A stretch of 64,000 nt of DNA from JBCCCJ01 sp039029315. GTDB lineage: Bacteria > Bacteroidota > Bacteroidia > J057. Under the pieces are notes generated by a model, which worked only from the letters and a program-made list of their open reading frames with translations, was not told the origin of the DNA and ran no database searches. Positions 43,619 through 52,914 of this stretch are shown here, piece by piece. Made by a program: the position numbers and the translations under genes. The first letter of the stretch is position 1; each line of letters begins with the position of its first letter. Where the stretch lies: the NCBI GenBank assembly GCA_039029315.1, contig JBCCGK010000014.1, positions 1 through 64,000 of the forward strand, written 5' to 3'.

Positions 43619-43920
43619 TTGCCAAAATAGAGTAGAAGTGTTTGCTAAAGAAGGGAAAATGTATCCTTTGTTTGACTGATTAGTAGTTGTTTTGGAGTCC
43701 GGTTTGGAATTGTTCCGAACTGGGCTCTTCTACCTTGTGGGGACATGATAAAAACAACGACTCTTGTTTGTTTGTGAGAAGGAGCTATTTAAGTGAAGAG
43801 GAAGGAATAAAGAGTCTGTGTTTTTGAATTTGAAAAAACAGCAAGATTGACCATCTTGCTCCGTTAATCCCGGAAGCTTTTCCTCATGCTATATTATCTG
43901 TAACATAAATCATTGCCCAT
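43619..43920. other. Intergenic stretch, nothing recognised
   Basis: About 300 bp between two plus-strand genes. A short AT-rich segment 'tgctatattatctgtaacat' lies about 30 bp upstream of the next gene and may be part of its promoter. No repeat or RNA structure stands out. Confidence 0.35.
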
Positions 43921-46900
43921 ATGAAATCAATTTTGCTCTTGCTGACAATGCTCGGAATCGGGCTTCTTTCAGCTCAACCGGTTTACAAACAAAAAATGCT
44001 CGATCCCAATGTCAATTTTTATGACGTTGTACAGGAAGCAGAGACCTATTTTCAGACCCATTCGAAAGGGAAAGGTTCTGGGTGGAAAGGATACCAACGA
44101 TGGAAGAACGAGAATGAATCGAGATTCTATCCAACTGGTGACCGAAAGGCTGCGGACCCTCATTTTGCAGAGAATGCCTATCGACAATTTCTGAATGCAA
44201 GTCAGGCCAAGCTTGCAGTATTTGACAGTGGCTGGCGCGATCTTGGTCCCTATGACGCAAACAATATCACCGAACACTACTCAGCAGGAATTGGCCGAGT
44301 AGAAGCCTTTTGGGTCAACCCCAACAATGACCAACATATATACATGGGTTCCAGAAGCGGAGGATTCTGGCGAACAACGGATGGAGGGGCAACTTGGGAG
44401 AACACCACAGACTATTTGATTGCCTCTGGAGTCAATGCGATTGCGGTGAATCCCAACAATCCAGACTCAGTCTTGATCAATGTCAGAAATGCCAATAATG
44501 CCACTACGCACGGGATTTATCGCTCCACAGATGGGGGGCTGACATGGACACAAACGGCTTTTAATCCCACCAACCTGTCATGGGGAGGATTGGGAACAAA
44601 TGATGTCATCTACAAGATTGCTTATCATCCGACGATCCCTGATTTGGTGTATGTCGGAACCTCCAGAGGCCTGTTCAGATCCGCAAATGATCTCTTCTCC
44701 TGGTCAAATCCAGTGAATAACGGCTGGATAACGGATATAGAATTCCATCCTACATTGTCCAACATCCTATATATATATGACGATAGTTTTTTTGGTAGTA
44801 ATCAAAACGTTGTCCTCATCTCAACGAATGGTGGTACGATCTTTAGCCAAAGTGCAACGCTGACCAACAACAATGATGCACGATGCTATATTGCCACCAG
44901 TCCAGACTGTGCAAATTGTATTTATGTGGGCTCCACCAATGGGGTCTGGAAATCGACAAATACAGGTACCTCTTTCACCTTTCTGACTAATCCCAATGAA
45001 ACCTGTAGAGGCTTTGCAGTCTCTGACCTGGATGACGACAACATGATCTACGGTTATGTGGACCTTGAAGCATCAACCAATGGCGGAACCTCCTTTACTC
45101 AGGTAACCAACTGGTTTTTCAACAATTTGCCTGGGCCAGCCTACGTTCATGCGGATTTGCGGACAGCGGGATGTGTAAATGGAGTATTCTACGTTGGAAC
45201 TGATGGATATTTATGTAAAAGTACTGACAATGGGGTCACCTGGACTCGCCTCAATGACGGAACGGGAATTCGGGAAAATTATGCAGTTGGAGTAAGTCAA
45301 TCCAATTGGGATGTGCACATGGCAGGTTCTCAGGACAATGGGACCTCCATCCTGGATGAGACAGGCTGGATTGAGTGGAATGGAGGAGATGGGATGGAAG
45401 CCATTATCCAGCCGCTCAATAATGACTGGATGATTGGTAGCTGGCAGTTTGGGACTCGGCAGCGAACGAAGGATGGTGGTCAAAGTAGACATGGGATTGG
45501 AACCCCACAAAGTGGTTCCTCACAGGCCTCCTGGGAAGCTCCTTTGTTTTTCGATCCGAAGCAGCAAATGCGCGTATTTCATTTCAGTGATAGTGTTTTC
45601 TCTTCAGAGGAATTTGGAGACAATTGGCAGTATGTTGGGTCCCCCCCCAATATGGGAATCATTCGGATTGCAGCCATTGCCCAGAATAATTCGAATCTTA
45701 TCATTGCGGCGCGTGGATCTGATATACGACTCAGTCAGGATGGCGGTCAAAGTTGGGCCAGCATAACCTCTGGGCTTCCCGGTCATAGTGTTACAGATAT
45801 TGCCTTTGATCCGAATGATGATCAGACAATTGTGGTAACGTATAATCGCTACCAAAATGACAATGAGAAAGTCTATATCTCTCATAACCTCGGATCGACC
45901 TGGACCAACATTACCCATAATCTGGGCAATATGCCTATTCGATCAGTAGCGATTGATCATTCATCTGCTGCAAATATCTATGTAGGTGCTGAAATCGGTG
46001 TGTATTACAAACCAATGAACAGCAATTCCTGGACCCTTTACAATACCAACCTCCCCAATGTAGCAGTACGGGATTTGGAGATTCAATATGGGTCCAATAC
46101 CATCAAGGCTGCGACCTGGGGCAGAGGTCTTTGGGATTACCATCTGGTAGGACGCAAGGATTATCCAGCCATTCTCACAACTGGAATCACAACCCCTCCT
46201 ACGGAGAATCTCCCGCTACAAAATGTAGATCAGACAGTGACTTCTGTGATTTCTTATGGCAATACCCTTTCTAGTGTTTATGTGGCCTGGTCTGCAAATG
46301 GAACAGCCCTGGACAATATCATCCCGATGAGCAATACTGTGGATAGTACTTGGGTCAGTCAGAGTGGGATTCCAGGCAACCTCCCGGCAAATACTGAAAT
46401 TTTCTTTAAAGTATTCGCTATTGGGAGTACAGGCGATACAACCGAGACCTATCGCTTCATGTATACCATCCACGAGTTTGATTATTGTAATTCGAATGGG
46501 AATATGGATTTCACAACTGCAGTAACCTTGGTGGACTTTGCTGGAATCAACAATTCGACAGGCAAGACACAACCTTATACTGATTATACAGCGACCGACT
46601 CTGCCCATGTGGATATCAATCAATCCTATAACTTAACAGTACATCTCGACACAGATGGAAATTATCAGATCTTCTCCAAAGCCTGGATCGACTGGAACCG
46701 AAATGCCATATTTACTGATCCCGGCGAAGAGTATGATCTTGGATCTGCAACGAATACAGCAGATGGACCGACCACCAATTCTCCTCTGTCAATTCTGGTT
46801 CCTTCCAATGCACTACCCGGCAGAACCACCATGCGGGTGTCTGCCAGATATGACCTTGCACCAGTTCCTTGCGGAACAGGATTTGATGGAGAAGTGGAAG

Positions 46901-47856
46901 ATTATTCTATCATTGTCAGTAATGCGAATTGTGCCCCGACTAGCTCTTCCATCACTGTAGATGAGTGTGAATATTATCTCTCTCCAGCTGGGAATACCTA
47001 TGTCACGAGTGGCACCTATCTGGATACCGTCCTCAATGTCAATGGCTGTGATAGCCTGATTACGATTCATTTGACCGTGTCAGATGATACCGAAGAGACG
47101 ATCAATCCGACAGCCTGTGGATCATATACAATTCCCAGTGGATTGGCAACTTATACAGTAAGTGGTGTGTATGAAGATACCATTTCCAATGCAAATGGGT
47201 GTGATAGTACCTTGATCATCAATTTGACCATTGTTTCAGAATCCTTTGCGAGTCTCGCTGAGAGTGTATGTGATTCCTATACTGTGCCAAGTGGAAATGA
47301 AACCTATTTGGTCAGTGGAATCTATCAGGACACAATTGCCAATGCTCAGGGCTGCGACAGCATTCTGACCATTGATCTGACCGTGATGGACATTGATACT
47401 TCTCTGACAGCAACCAATGTTTCCTTAACGGTTGGAGAAACTGCTGCCACCTATCAATGGATTGATTGTGGCACCAATATGCCAATTATGGGGGAAACAT
47501 CTCAGACATTTTTGCCGACAGAAAATGGCATGTATGCTGTAGTTGTGGAATCGAATGGCTGTACGGATACTTCGGCTTGTTTTCTGATGAGCAGTGTCGG
47601 AATCCTTGATTCAGATTTTGGGCAAAATGTGCGCATATTCCCGAATCCTACGCATGGGCAATTTGAGATTGATCTCGGTGGAATGTATCAGGACATACAA
47701 ATTGACATCACTGATCTTCGAGGAAAAACAATCCATCAGGCTGCAGCATTGAACAAGGAATCAATGTCTATCCAGCTTGAACAAGCCGCAGGAGTCTATT
47801 TGGTTACTGTGACAGCAGATGGAAAGTCTGCGGTCTTCAAGCTTTTGAAAGAATAA
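43921..47856 (+). CDS. Very large secreted BNR/VPS10-type beta-propeller protein with GEVED domain, GCDS repeats and T9SS sorting domain
   Basis: The protein has 1311 residues. After a signal peptide (ILLLLTMLGIGLLSAQP), residues about 100-760 contain BNR/Asp-box repeats of sortilin-like propellers ('GGFWRTTDGGATWENTTDY', 'GIYRSTDGGLTWTQTAFNP', 'LSQDGGQSWASITSGLPG'). A beta domain follows, then a GEVED domain ('KAWIDWNRNAIFTDPGEEY', 'GEVEDYSI', about 900-1000). About 1010-1156 holds three copies of a roughly 70-residue unit ('C-x-Y-x-x-P-S-G ... SGxYxDTixNaxGCDS ... I-x-LTV'), then an Ig-like segment and a T9SS sorting domain ('IFPNPTHGQFEIDLGGMY', about 1240-1311). It is predicted to be exported and surface-bound; related propellers bind or hydrolyse glycans or peptides. 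It ends 3 bp from the convergent HlyD-like gene. Confidence 0.9.
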   Translation: MKSILLLLTMLGIGLLSAQPVYKQKMLDPNVNFYDVVQEAETYFQTHSKGKGSGWKGYQRWKNENESRFYPTGDRKAADPHFAENAYRQFLNASQAKLAVFDSGWRDLGPYDANNITEHYSAGIGRVEAFWVNPNNDQHIYMGSRSGGFWRTTDGGATWENTTDYLIASGVNAIAVNPNNPDSVLINVRNANNATTHGIYRSTDGGLTWTQTAFNPTNLSWGGLGTNDVIYKIAYHPTIPDLVYVGTSRGLFRSANDLFSWSNPVNNGWITDIEFHPTLSNILYIYDDSFFGSNQNVVLISTNGGTIFSQSATLTNNNDARCYIATSPDCANCIYVGSTNGVWKSTNTGTSFTFLTNPNETCRGFAVSDLDDDNMIYGYVDLEASTNGGTSFTQVTNWFFNNLPGPAYVHADLRTAGCVNGVFYVGTDGYLCKSTDNGVTWTRLNDGTGIRENYAVGVSQSNWDVHMAGSQDNGTSILDETGWIEWNGGDGMEAIIQPLNNDWMIGSWQFGTRQRTKDGGQSRHGIGTPQSGSSQASWEAPLFFDPKQQMRVFHFSDSVFSSEEFGDNWQYVGSPPNMGIIRIAAIAQNNSNLIIAARGSDIRLSQDGGQSWASITSGLPGHSVTDIAFDPNDDQTIVVTYNRYQNDNEKVYISHNLGSTWTNITHNLGNMPIRSVAIDHSSAANIYVGAEIGVYYKPMNSNSWTLYNTNLPNVAVRDLEIQYGSNTIKAATWGRGLWDYHLVGRKDYPAILTTGITTPPTENLPLQNVDQTVTSVISYGNTLSSVYVAWSANGTALDNIIPMSNTVDSTWVSQSGIPGNLPANTEIFFKVFAIGSTGDTTETYRFMYTIHEFDYCNSNGNMDFTTAVTLVDFAGINNSTGKTQPYTDYTATDSAHVDINQSYNLTVHLDTDGNYQIFSKAWIDWNRNAIFTDPGEEYDLGSATNTADGPTTNSPLSILVPSNALPGRTTMRVSARYDLAPVPCGTGFDGEVEDYSIIVSNANCAPTSSSITVDECEYYLSPAGNTYVTSGTYLDTVLNVNGCDSLITIHLTVSDDTEETINPTACGSYTIPSGLATYTVSGVYEDTISNANGCDSTLIINLTIVSESFASLAESVCDSYTVPSGNETYLVSGIYQDTIANAQGCDSILTIDLTVMDIDTSLTATNVSLTVGETAATYQWIDCGTNMPIMGETSQTFLPTENGMYAVVVESNGCTDTSACFLMSSVGILDSDFGQNVRIFPNPTHGQFEIDLGGMYQDIQIDITDLRGKTIHQAAALNKESMSIQLEQAAGVYLVTVTADGKSAVFKLLKE

Positions 47857-47859
47857 GGA

Positions 47860-48426
47860 TCATTCTTCGAATAGCTGATACAGTTGCGCAAAAACGCGAT
47901 CGAAGAGACTGCGATCTTCGGTTACAATGAATGCCATACCAGTCATCCCTTCGAAGGAAGGGATGATTTTTTTGTGACTGCTTTCTAGCGGGCTAGACAG
48001 GGGAAAGTTGAGGATATATACAAGGCTTTTGTCGTGGAGCAGAGTGGGATCTGTCGGGAGAGAATCTACCTTGGATGACAGGACGCCATATGTTTGGTAG
48101 GGAAATCCGTCCAGATGAATTCTGACATGGGCGCCAATTTCTATTTTTTCCAGAGCATGTAAAGGAAGTTCGCAATAGGCATAAAAGGTGCTTATTGATT
48201 GATTTTCCCCAGATCCGATCTGCACTTCAGCCTGTATGGTATCCGGATACCTCATGATAGTGCTCAAAAGAATCAGTCCCGTAACAATGAGAAACATGAC
48301 AGAAATCCCTGTCCTGAGTATCCAGGATGGTGGATGCCCGAGAATATCCTGAATGTCCTGCGTATCTCTGATTGTCAGATCATCAGGATCGTTGATCAGT
48401 TTGGTGTTGTGAATATCAGCCTCCAA
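47860..48426 (-). CDS. Minimal HlyD-type membrane-fusion subunit of the peptide exporter
   Basis: The protein has 188 residues. It starts at a TTG that overlaps the ABC-transporter stop by 11 bp, and there is no in-frame ATG before codon 44. One TM helix ('TGISVMFLIVTGLILLSTIM', about 39-59) is followed by 'RYPDTIQAEVQI', the usual start of the HlyD beta-barrel part, and by 'IEIGAHVRIHLDGFPYQTYG', the family's conserved C-terminal strand motif. The long coiled-coil hairpin and lipoyl domain (normally about 200 residues) are missing, so it is less than half the usual length. It could still bridge the transporter to an outer-membrane channel, or be a remnant. It is the last gene of the operon. 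Confidence 0.75.
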   Translation of the reverse strand: MEADIHNTKLINDPDDLTIRDTQDIQDILGHPPSWILRTGISVMFLIVTGLILLSTIMRYPDTIQAEVQIGSGENQSISTFYAYCELPLHALEKIEIGAHVRIHLDGFPYQTYGVLSSKVDSLPTDPTLLHDKSLVYILNFPLSSPLESSHKKIIPSFEGMTGMAFIVTEDRSLFDRVFAQLYQLFEE

Positions 48427-50605
48427 TTTCTAGTTGATTTTTGATCAGTTTTACATAATGTCCTTGTAGGGCGAGGAGGTCGGAATGTGTGCCTTCTTCC
48501 ACGATTCTACCTTGCTCAAGTACCACAATCTTGTCGGCATGCTGGACTGTGCTTAATCGATGCGCAATCACCACAACCGTCTTGTTTTCAAAATACTCCG
48601 TCAAATTGTTCACGATAATTCGCTCATTGAAGGTATCGAGGGCATTTGTCGCTTCATCAAAAAACAGGATGGAGGGATTTTTGTAAATCGCTCTTGCAAT
48701 CAGGATTCTTTGACGTTGTCCCTGACTGATCCCCATGCCATTGGGACCAATCATCGTATTGTACCTCAAGGGAAGTTCTTCGATAAATGATTGAGCATTT
48801 GCCAATTTTACCGCATGAAGCAATTTTTCCTTGTCCACCGATTGATCAGATTCTGTGATGTTGTTGGCGATGGTATCTGAGAAGAGAAATCCATCCTGCA
48901 AGACCACCCCACAATTGGCTCGCCAAACCCGTTGATCGATCTGAGGTAGTTCATCTCCGCCAACGAATATCTGCCCCTCAGTCGGGAGGTAAAATCCAAG
49001 TAGGATTTTAATCAAGGTAGTTTTGCCACTTCCGCTTAACCCCACAATGGCAGTGGTTTTGCCGTATGGGAGGCGAAGATTGATCTGTTGTAATATTTCA
49101 TTTCCCAATGAAGAATACCGAAAAGAAAGATCCTTCAACAGAATGTCTCCTGAAGATAATTGTCTGATTGGCTTGTGCGATTCAGCATTCTCAGTAGGAG
49201 ATCGATGAATTTCTCGCAGGCGTTCCAGGCTGATATTGGCATCCTGGGCCGTCCTGACAAAACCGATCAACTGGACCAAAGGCGCATTGAGTTGACCAGC
49301 AATATATTGCACAGCCATCATCATCCCCAGGCTCATTTGGCCTTCCACCACAGCTTTCGCCACGAAATAGGTGATGAGGATGTCCTTCAGTTGATTGATA
49401 AATGCACCCCCCGTATCCTGGAATTGGGTTATGGTCATCGATTTGATATGTGCAGAGAATAATCTGGCCTGAATGTGCGCCCAATTCCATCTTCTTTTGG
49501 TTTCGCTGTTTTGAAGCTTGATCTCTGACATGCCTTGAATGATCTCAACCAAAGCGCCATTGTTGGCAGATTCTTGCTGGAAGGCGAGGTAATCGACTTT
49601 CTTTCTCCTCTCAAGAAAAAATAAAATCCATCCGATATACAAAATGGCGCCAGAGAAAAAGATCAGGAAGACAAATGGATTGTACAGATACAAAATGAAG
49701 CTGAATACAATCATGCTGAAAAAGGAGAAAAAGGCGCGTAAGGTTGATACCGTAAGGAAAGATTCAATCCGTTTGTGGTCGCCAATCCTCTGAAGTAAAT
49801 CCCCTAGATTTTTGGAATCAAAATAACTGAGGGGGAGATTCATCAATTTGATCAAAAAGTCTGAAATGATCGCGACATTGATCCTGGTGCTGAGATGAAG
49901 GATGATCCAGGATTGAAGAAATTGAACAAAGGTCTGACTCAAAAACAGGATCAGTTGCGCAAAGAGAATGAGCAGAATAAAGTTGAGATTGCTGTCCTGA
50001 ATGCCCACATCTACCAAGGCTTGGGTCAGAAATGGAAACAGCAATTGGAAAACAATGCCCAACAGCAGTCCTAGCAGTAGCTGAATATAGAAAGATCGAT
50101 AGGGGATCAGATACTTTAGGAGAAACCTCATACCTCCTTCTCTTGACTGATCCTGCTCTGTCTGCTGAAAGGCTGGAGTGGATTCCAGTAAGAGGGCGAT
50201 TCCTTTGTTCGATTCCATCAGCCATGATTGTTCAAATGCTTGATGGCTGAGTTTGTGTCTGCCATTGCCTGGATCGGAAATCCAGACGTACTTCTTGTTC
50301 ATTTTGTAGACCACCACAAAATGTTCCCGCTTCCAAAAAGCGATACAGGGCAGAGGGGCTTTTTGGAGAGAAGGGTGCTCGGGATCATCAAAGGGCACTT
50401 TGACTGCCAGGGTTCGGAAGCCAATATCTTCTGCTGCAGTACTGATGCTTAACAAGCTGACCCCTTCCCGATCGATGGCACATTTTTCTCGCAATACATG
50501 AATGGGAAATTCTTTTCCATAGTGTCTGGCAATCATGCGAAGGCAGGTCGGTCCACAATCCATGGAGTCAGCCTGACGATAATAGGGGAATTTCTTGATT
50601 TTCAC
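48416..50605 (-). CDS. Peptidase-containing ABC transporter (C39 bacteriocin exporter, PCAT)
   Basis: The protein has 729 residues when started at the GTG at 50605, which gives the family's typical N-terminus 'MKIKKFPYYRQADSMDCGPT'; longer starts run over the precursor-peptide gene. The C39 peptidase domain (1-135) has Cys17 in 'DCGPTCLRMIARHYG', His in 'REHFVVVYKM' and Asp in 'WISDPGNG'. Then come six TM helices and the ABC domain: Walker A 'GLSGSGKTT', signature 'GISQGQRQRILIARAI', Walker B 'ILFFDEATNALD', H-loop 'IAHRLS'. It cleaves a leader after a double glycine and exports the mature peptide. The gene begins 82 bp after the 74-residue GG peptide, its probable substrate. Confidence 0.9.
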   Translation of the reverse strand: MKIKKFPYYRQADSMDCGPTCLRMIARHYGKEFPIHVLREKCAIDREGVSLLSISTAAEDIGFRTLAVKVPFDDPEHPSLQKAPLPCIAFWKREHFVVVYKMNKKYVWISDPGNGRHKLSHQAFEQSWLMESNKGIALLLESTPAFQQTEQDQSREGGMRFLLKYLIPYRSFYIQLLLGLLLGIVFQLLFPFLTQALVDVGIQDSNLNFILLILFAQLILFLSQTFVQFLQSWIILHLSTRINVAIISDFLIKLMNLPLSYFDSKNLGDLLQRIGDHKRIESFLTVSTLRAFFSFFSMIVFSFILYLYNPFVFLIFFSGAILYIGWILFFLERRKKVDYLAFQQESANNGALVEIIQGMSEIKLQNSETKRRWNWAHIQARLFSAHIKSMTITQFQDTGGAFINQLKDILITYFVAKAVVEGQMSLGMMMAVQYIAGQLNAPLVQLIGFVRTAQDANISLERLREIHRSPTENAESHKPIRQLSSGDILLKDLSFRYSSLGNEILQQINLRLPYGKTTAIVGLSGSGKTTLIKILLGFYLPTEGQIFVGGDELPQIDQRVWRANCGVVLQDGFLFSDTIANNITESDQSVDKEKLLHAVKLANAQSFIEELPLRYNTMIGPNGMGISQGQRQRILIARAIYKNPSILFFDEATNALDTFNERIIVNNLTEYFENKTVVVIAHRLSTVQHADKIVVLEQGRIVEEGTHSDLLALQGHYVKLIKNQLEIGG

Positions 50606-50687
50606 GTGTTTGTACTGATGGTTGACAAGAGAGGGAGACGGCCAGGACAAGCCTGGCCATTCTCCTTTTGGTACGTACAGATGTTGC

Positions 50688-50912
50688 TTATTTGCAAATG
50701 CAATAATCACCATTTGGAAGCGTCCCTGAACCCCAGTGTACTGGTGGTCCTGGATAGATGCAACCGCCTGTTCTACCACAGATGCTGTTACAAGCAATGT
50801 CCTTACAATTTCCAGAGGGGCATACGGGAGTACACGCACCGCCCTTGATTCCTCTTTGGGCTTTTTTTGACAGCACTTCTGCACCATCAAAATTCATCAA
50901 GTTCATTTTCAT
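50688..50912 (-). CDS. Double-glycine leader, cysteine-rich precursor peptide (bacteriocin-like)
   Basis: The peptide has 74 residues. The leader (1-25) ends in 'QRGIKGG', the C39 cleavage motif. The mature part (26-74) has eight cysteines (27, 31, 36, 41, 45, 51, 71, 73) and is rich in Gly and Pro ('GGCIYPGPPVHWGSGTLPNG'). Eight cysteines could form four disulfides, and the operon encodes a VKOR-thioredoxin enzyme upstream and a C39 exporter downstream. This makes a secreted disulfide-stabilised antimicrobial or signalling peptide likely. It lies 73 bp after the VKOR gene. No lanthipeptide or other ring-forming enzyme is present. It is not similar to a named bacteriocin that I know. Confidence 0.82.
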   Translation of the reverse strand: MKMNLMNFDGAEVLSKKAQRGIKGGACTPVCPSGNCKDIACNSICGRTGGCIYPGPPVHWGSGTLPNGDYCICK

Positions 50913-50985
50913 GATTTGTTGAATAGTTAGGATAATGAATTAGGGTACCCTGACATATTTATTGACACCCAGGGCAATGATGTCT

Positions 50986-52605
50986 TTACGCGCGTAATTT
51001 TTCAGAATCCACAGCCGCTGGGAGTTTGGACTGTTCTTCCAGGAGTTCTTCTATGAAGTATTCGAGGTCTTGAATCTCGTATTCCGACGGATAGGGGTGG
51101 CCATTGAGCAGAACCAGTGGCGTAAAGTAAATATTCTCTCTGTTGCACCAATCCAATTGGGCTTGCAGTACATGAGAATAATCCTCGGAGGGAAGAGAAT
51201 TCCAGGTAGCTAGCCAGGTCTTGGCGTCCATTTCTCCATAAATGTCATGCATGGCTTGTCGACAGATCTCCTCCCCTTGCTGGTGAAATAGGGCCAACAA
51301 TCGATGGGAGATTTGGACAGAGGGGTGGTCTGCCTGTGCCGGATCTACATTGAACCGAATTCTGACCTGGATTTGCTTCCCGACCCTTTGCAACAATTGG
51401 TTCATATTTCGATCAACAGCTTTGCAATAATGACAAAGCGGATTGGTAATGATCAGAAGAGAAATCGGTGCATCTGCTGAGGGGTCTCCAAAGACGATTT
51501 CTTCCTCAGATATCCAAGGGGTATTCAAGGGATCTTTTTTGCGTAGCTGTGTAGAGAAAATCGCGAACTCTCGCTTGAATTTGAGATACTTGACCGAGAT
51601 ATCTGACAAGCTGTGATTGTCTTCGAGCAGTTGCAGGACAAAGGTGAGGAGAGTGGCCGAAATCAGAAAGGCAAGTCCGAGATTTCCTGCCGAAAGAAAA
51701 TCAAATGAGGAGAATTCGATCTCCTCTTGAAGGATGGTCAATGGCAGCTGAGCAAGGAGAAGCAGGAGGATCAATGAACAGAGGGTACACCATTGTTTGG
51801 CAACGAATGCTTGATAATATAGGGAGAAAATAATAAGAGGGACAGAGAGTAAGGAGAGCAAAAGGAGGACAGGGGAGAGAAGACTCCCGTTGATCAGTTG
51901 AAACAATAAGATCCCCGAGAAGTACCACATACTGAGATGACTCAGTTTCAGGCCCTGAATCAGGGAAGCTCCTTTGGACGAAATGACTGCCTCACAATCA
52001 ATGTTTGGCCCACCAGCGCATACTTTGTTGACAAAGGCATTGGAGCTGCCAAATTCCAATTGGAGAAGACTGATGCTGATGAGCCATCCAAGCATTGTCA
52101 GGACTGAATAGAGCATTCCTGTCAGGCTGAAATCATATATTACTCCCCATATTCCAACACCAATCAAACTCGCACAGCCTAGGAGGGCAATTCGGGACAT
52201 CCTGGGGAGGACGTTTTTTGGCTGATGCGCATTGTCTTCAATGACGATGGCAAGCCCATTCCAGATGTGGAGGAATGCCTCTTCAGTCAATTCTGTCGAC
52301 CATTTTTGATGAAAGCTGAGGAGATAGGATTCCTGTTTTTTCTCTACCAGGACAAGATTCTCATTTCCTTCCTGGATGACTTGTGCCAAAAAGAAGCTGG
52401 GAAGCTGTGCCAGGGCTTCTGAACTTCTGGGGAGCCTGACAGCAAGATTCTCAATCTTGACATGGTCGAACAGGTCCGTAATCGAAATAATGTTTGGGAA
52501 ATAGGGATGGCTGTTCAGCTGAAGTTGAATTTCCTTGGCTTCGATGAGGTATTTGGCTTGTTTGAGTAAGCGAGAAACCAAGTAGAAGATAGGGGTATGT
52601 TCCAT
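50986..52605 (-). CDS. VKOR-type disulfide-forming membrane enzyme fused to a thioredoxin-like domain, with degenerate C39-like N-domain
   Basis: The protein has 539 residues. Residues 1-125 resemble a C39 peptidase fold without its cysteine ('HPYFPNIISITDLFDHVKIE', 'LPSFFLAQVI'). Residues 135-330 are a multi-pass VKOR domain with loop cysteines C196 and C204 ('VCAGGPNIDCEAV') and the active-site CxxC at 273-276 (CTLC). Residues 370-535 are a DsbA-like thioredoxin domain with CxxC at 391-394 ('NPLCHYCKAVD'). Such enzymes pass electrons from substrate thiols to quinone and introduce disulfides. It is the first gene of the operon with the eight-cysteine peptide, which is its most likely substrate. 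The inactive C39-like part may bind the double-glycine leader. Confidence 0.88.
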   Translation of the reverse strand: MEHTPIFYLVSRLLKQAKYLIEAKEIQLQLNSHPYFPNIISITDLFDHVKIENLAVRLPRSSEALAQLPSFFLAQVIQEGNENLVLVEKKQESYLLSFHQKWSTELTEEAFLHIWNGLAIVIEDNAHQPKNVLPRMSRIALLGCASLIGVGIWGVIYDFSLTGMLYSVLTMLGWLISISLLQLEFGSSNAFVNKVCAGGPNIDCEAVISSKGASLIQGLKLSHLSMWYFSGILLFQLINGSLLSPVLLLLSLLSVPLIIFSLYYQAFVAKQWCTLCSLILLLLLAQLPLTILQEEIEFSSFDFLSAGNLGLAFLISATLLTFVLQLLEDNHSLSDISVKYLKFKREFAIFSTQLRKKDPLNTPWISEEEIVFGDPSADAPISLLIITNPLCHYCKAVDRNMNQLLQRVGKQIQVRIRFNVDPAQADHPSVQISHRLLALFHQQGEEICRQAMHDIYGEMDAKTWLATWNSLPSEDYSHVLQAQLDWCNRENIYFTPLVLLNGHPYPSEYEIQDLEYFIEELLEEQSKLPAAVDSEKLRA

Positions 52606-52914
52606 AGTAGCTGTAATCGTTTCAGGTGAAAATAATGAATAATACGTAAAATAATTAATTCATTGAAAATTATATTTCGCCGGGATAAAAAATAACGAGC
52701 TTCCCTTATGCTTAATAGTCCCTTACTTATTGAGGATATCAACGCTTCCTGATTTTTTTTCTCATATTGACACAATAATTCCCATTCTGATACGAATACT
52801 CAGGCAAAATCAGCGTTTTCTCACTTTTACAGAACCTTTTTGGCACTGGAACCGTCTTTGCTACAGTTGGAAGTACTGTCTTTCAACAAAAAAAAACACC
52901 TTCACATCTTAGAT
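52606..52914. other. Divergent intergenic region between peptide operon and motor pair
   Basis: This is an AT-rich stretch with no repeats or hairpins that I can support. It must carry promoters for the bacteriocin operon (minus strand) and the ZorA/B-like pair (plus strand). Confidence 0.4.

Noticed and set aside
47080..47390. Tandem DNA repeats in the beta-propeller gene
   Set aside because: They reflect the three protein-level GCDS repeats; nucleotide identity between units is too low for a recent tandem duplication.
50606..50890. N-terminal extension of the peptide exporter by 95 codons
   Set aside because: This part overlaps the GG-precursor gene in another frame and has no family character; the GTG at 50605 gives the expected C39 N-terminus and length.
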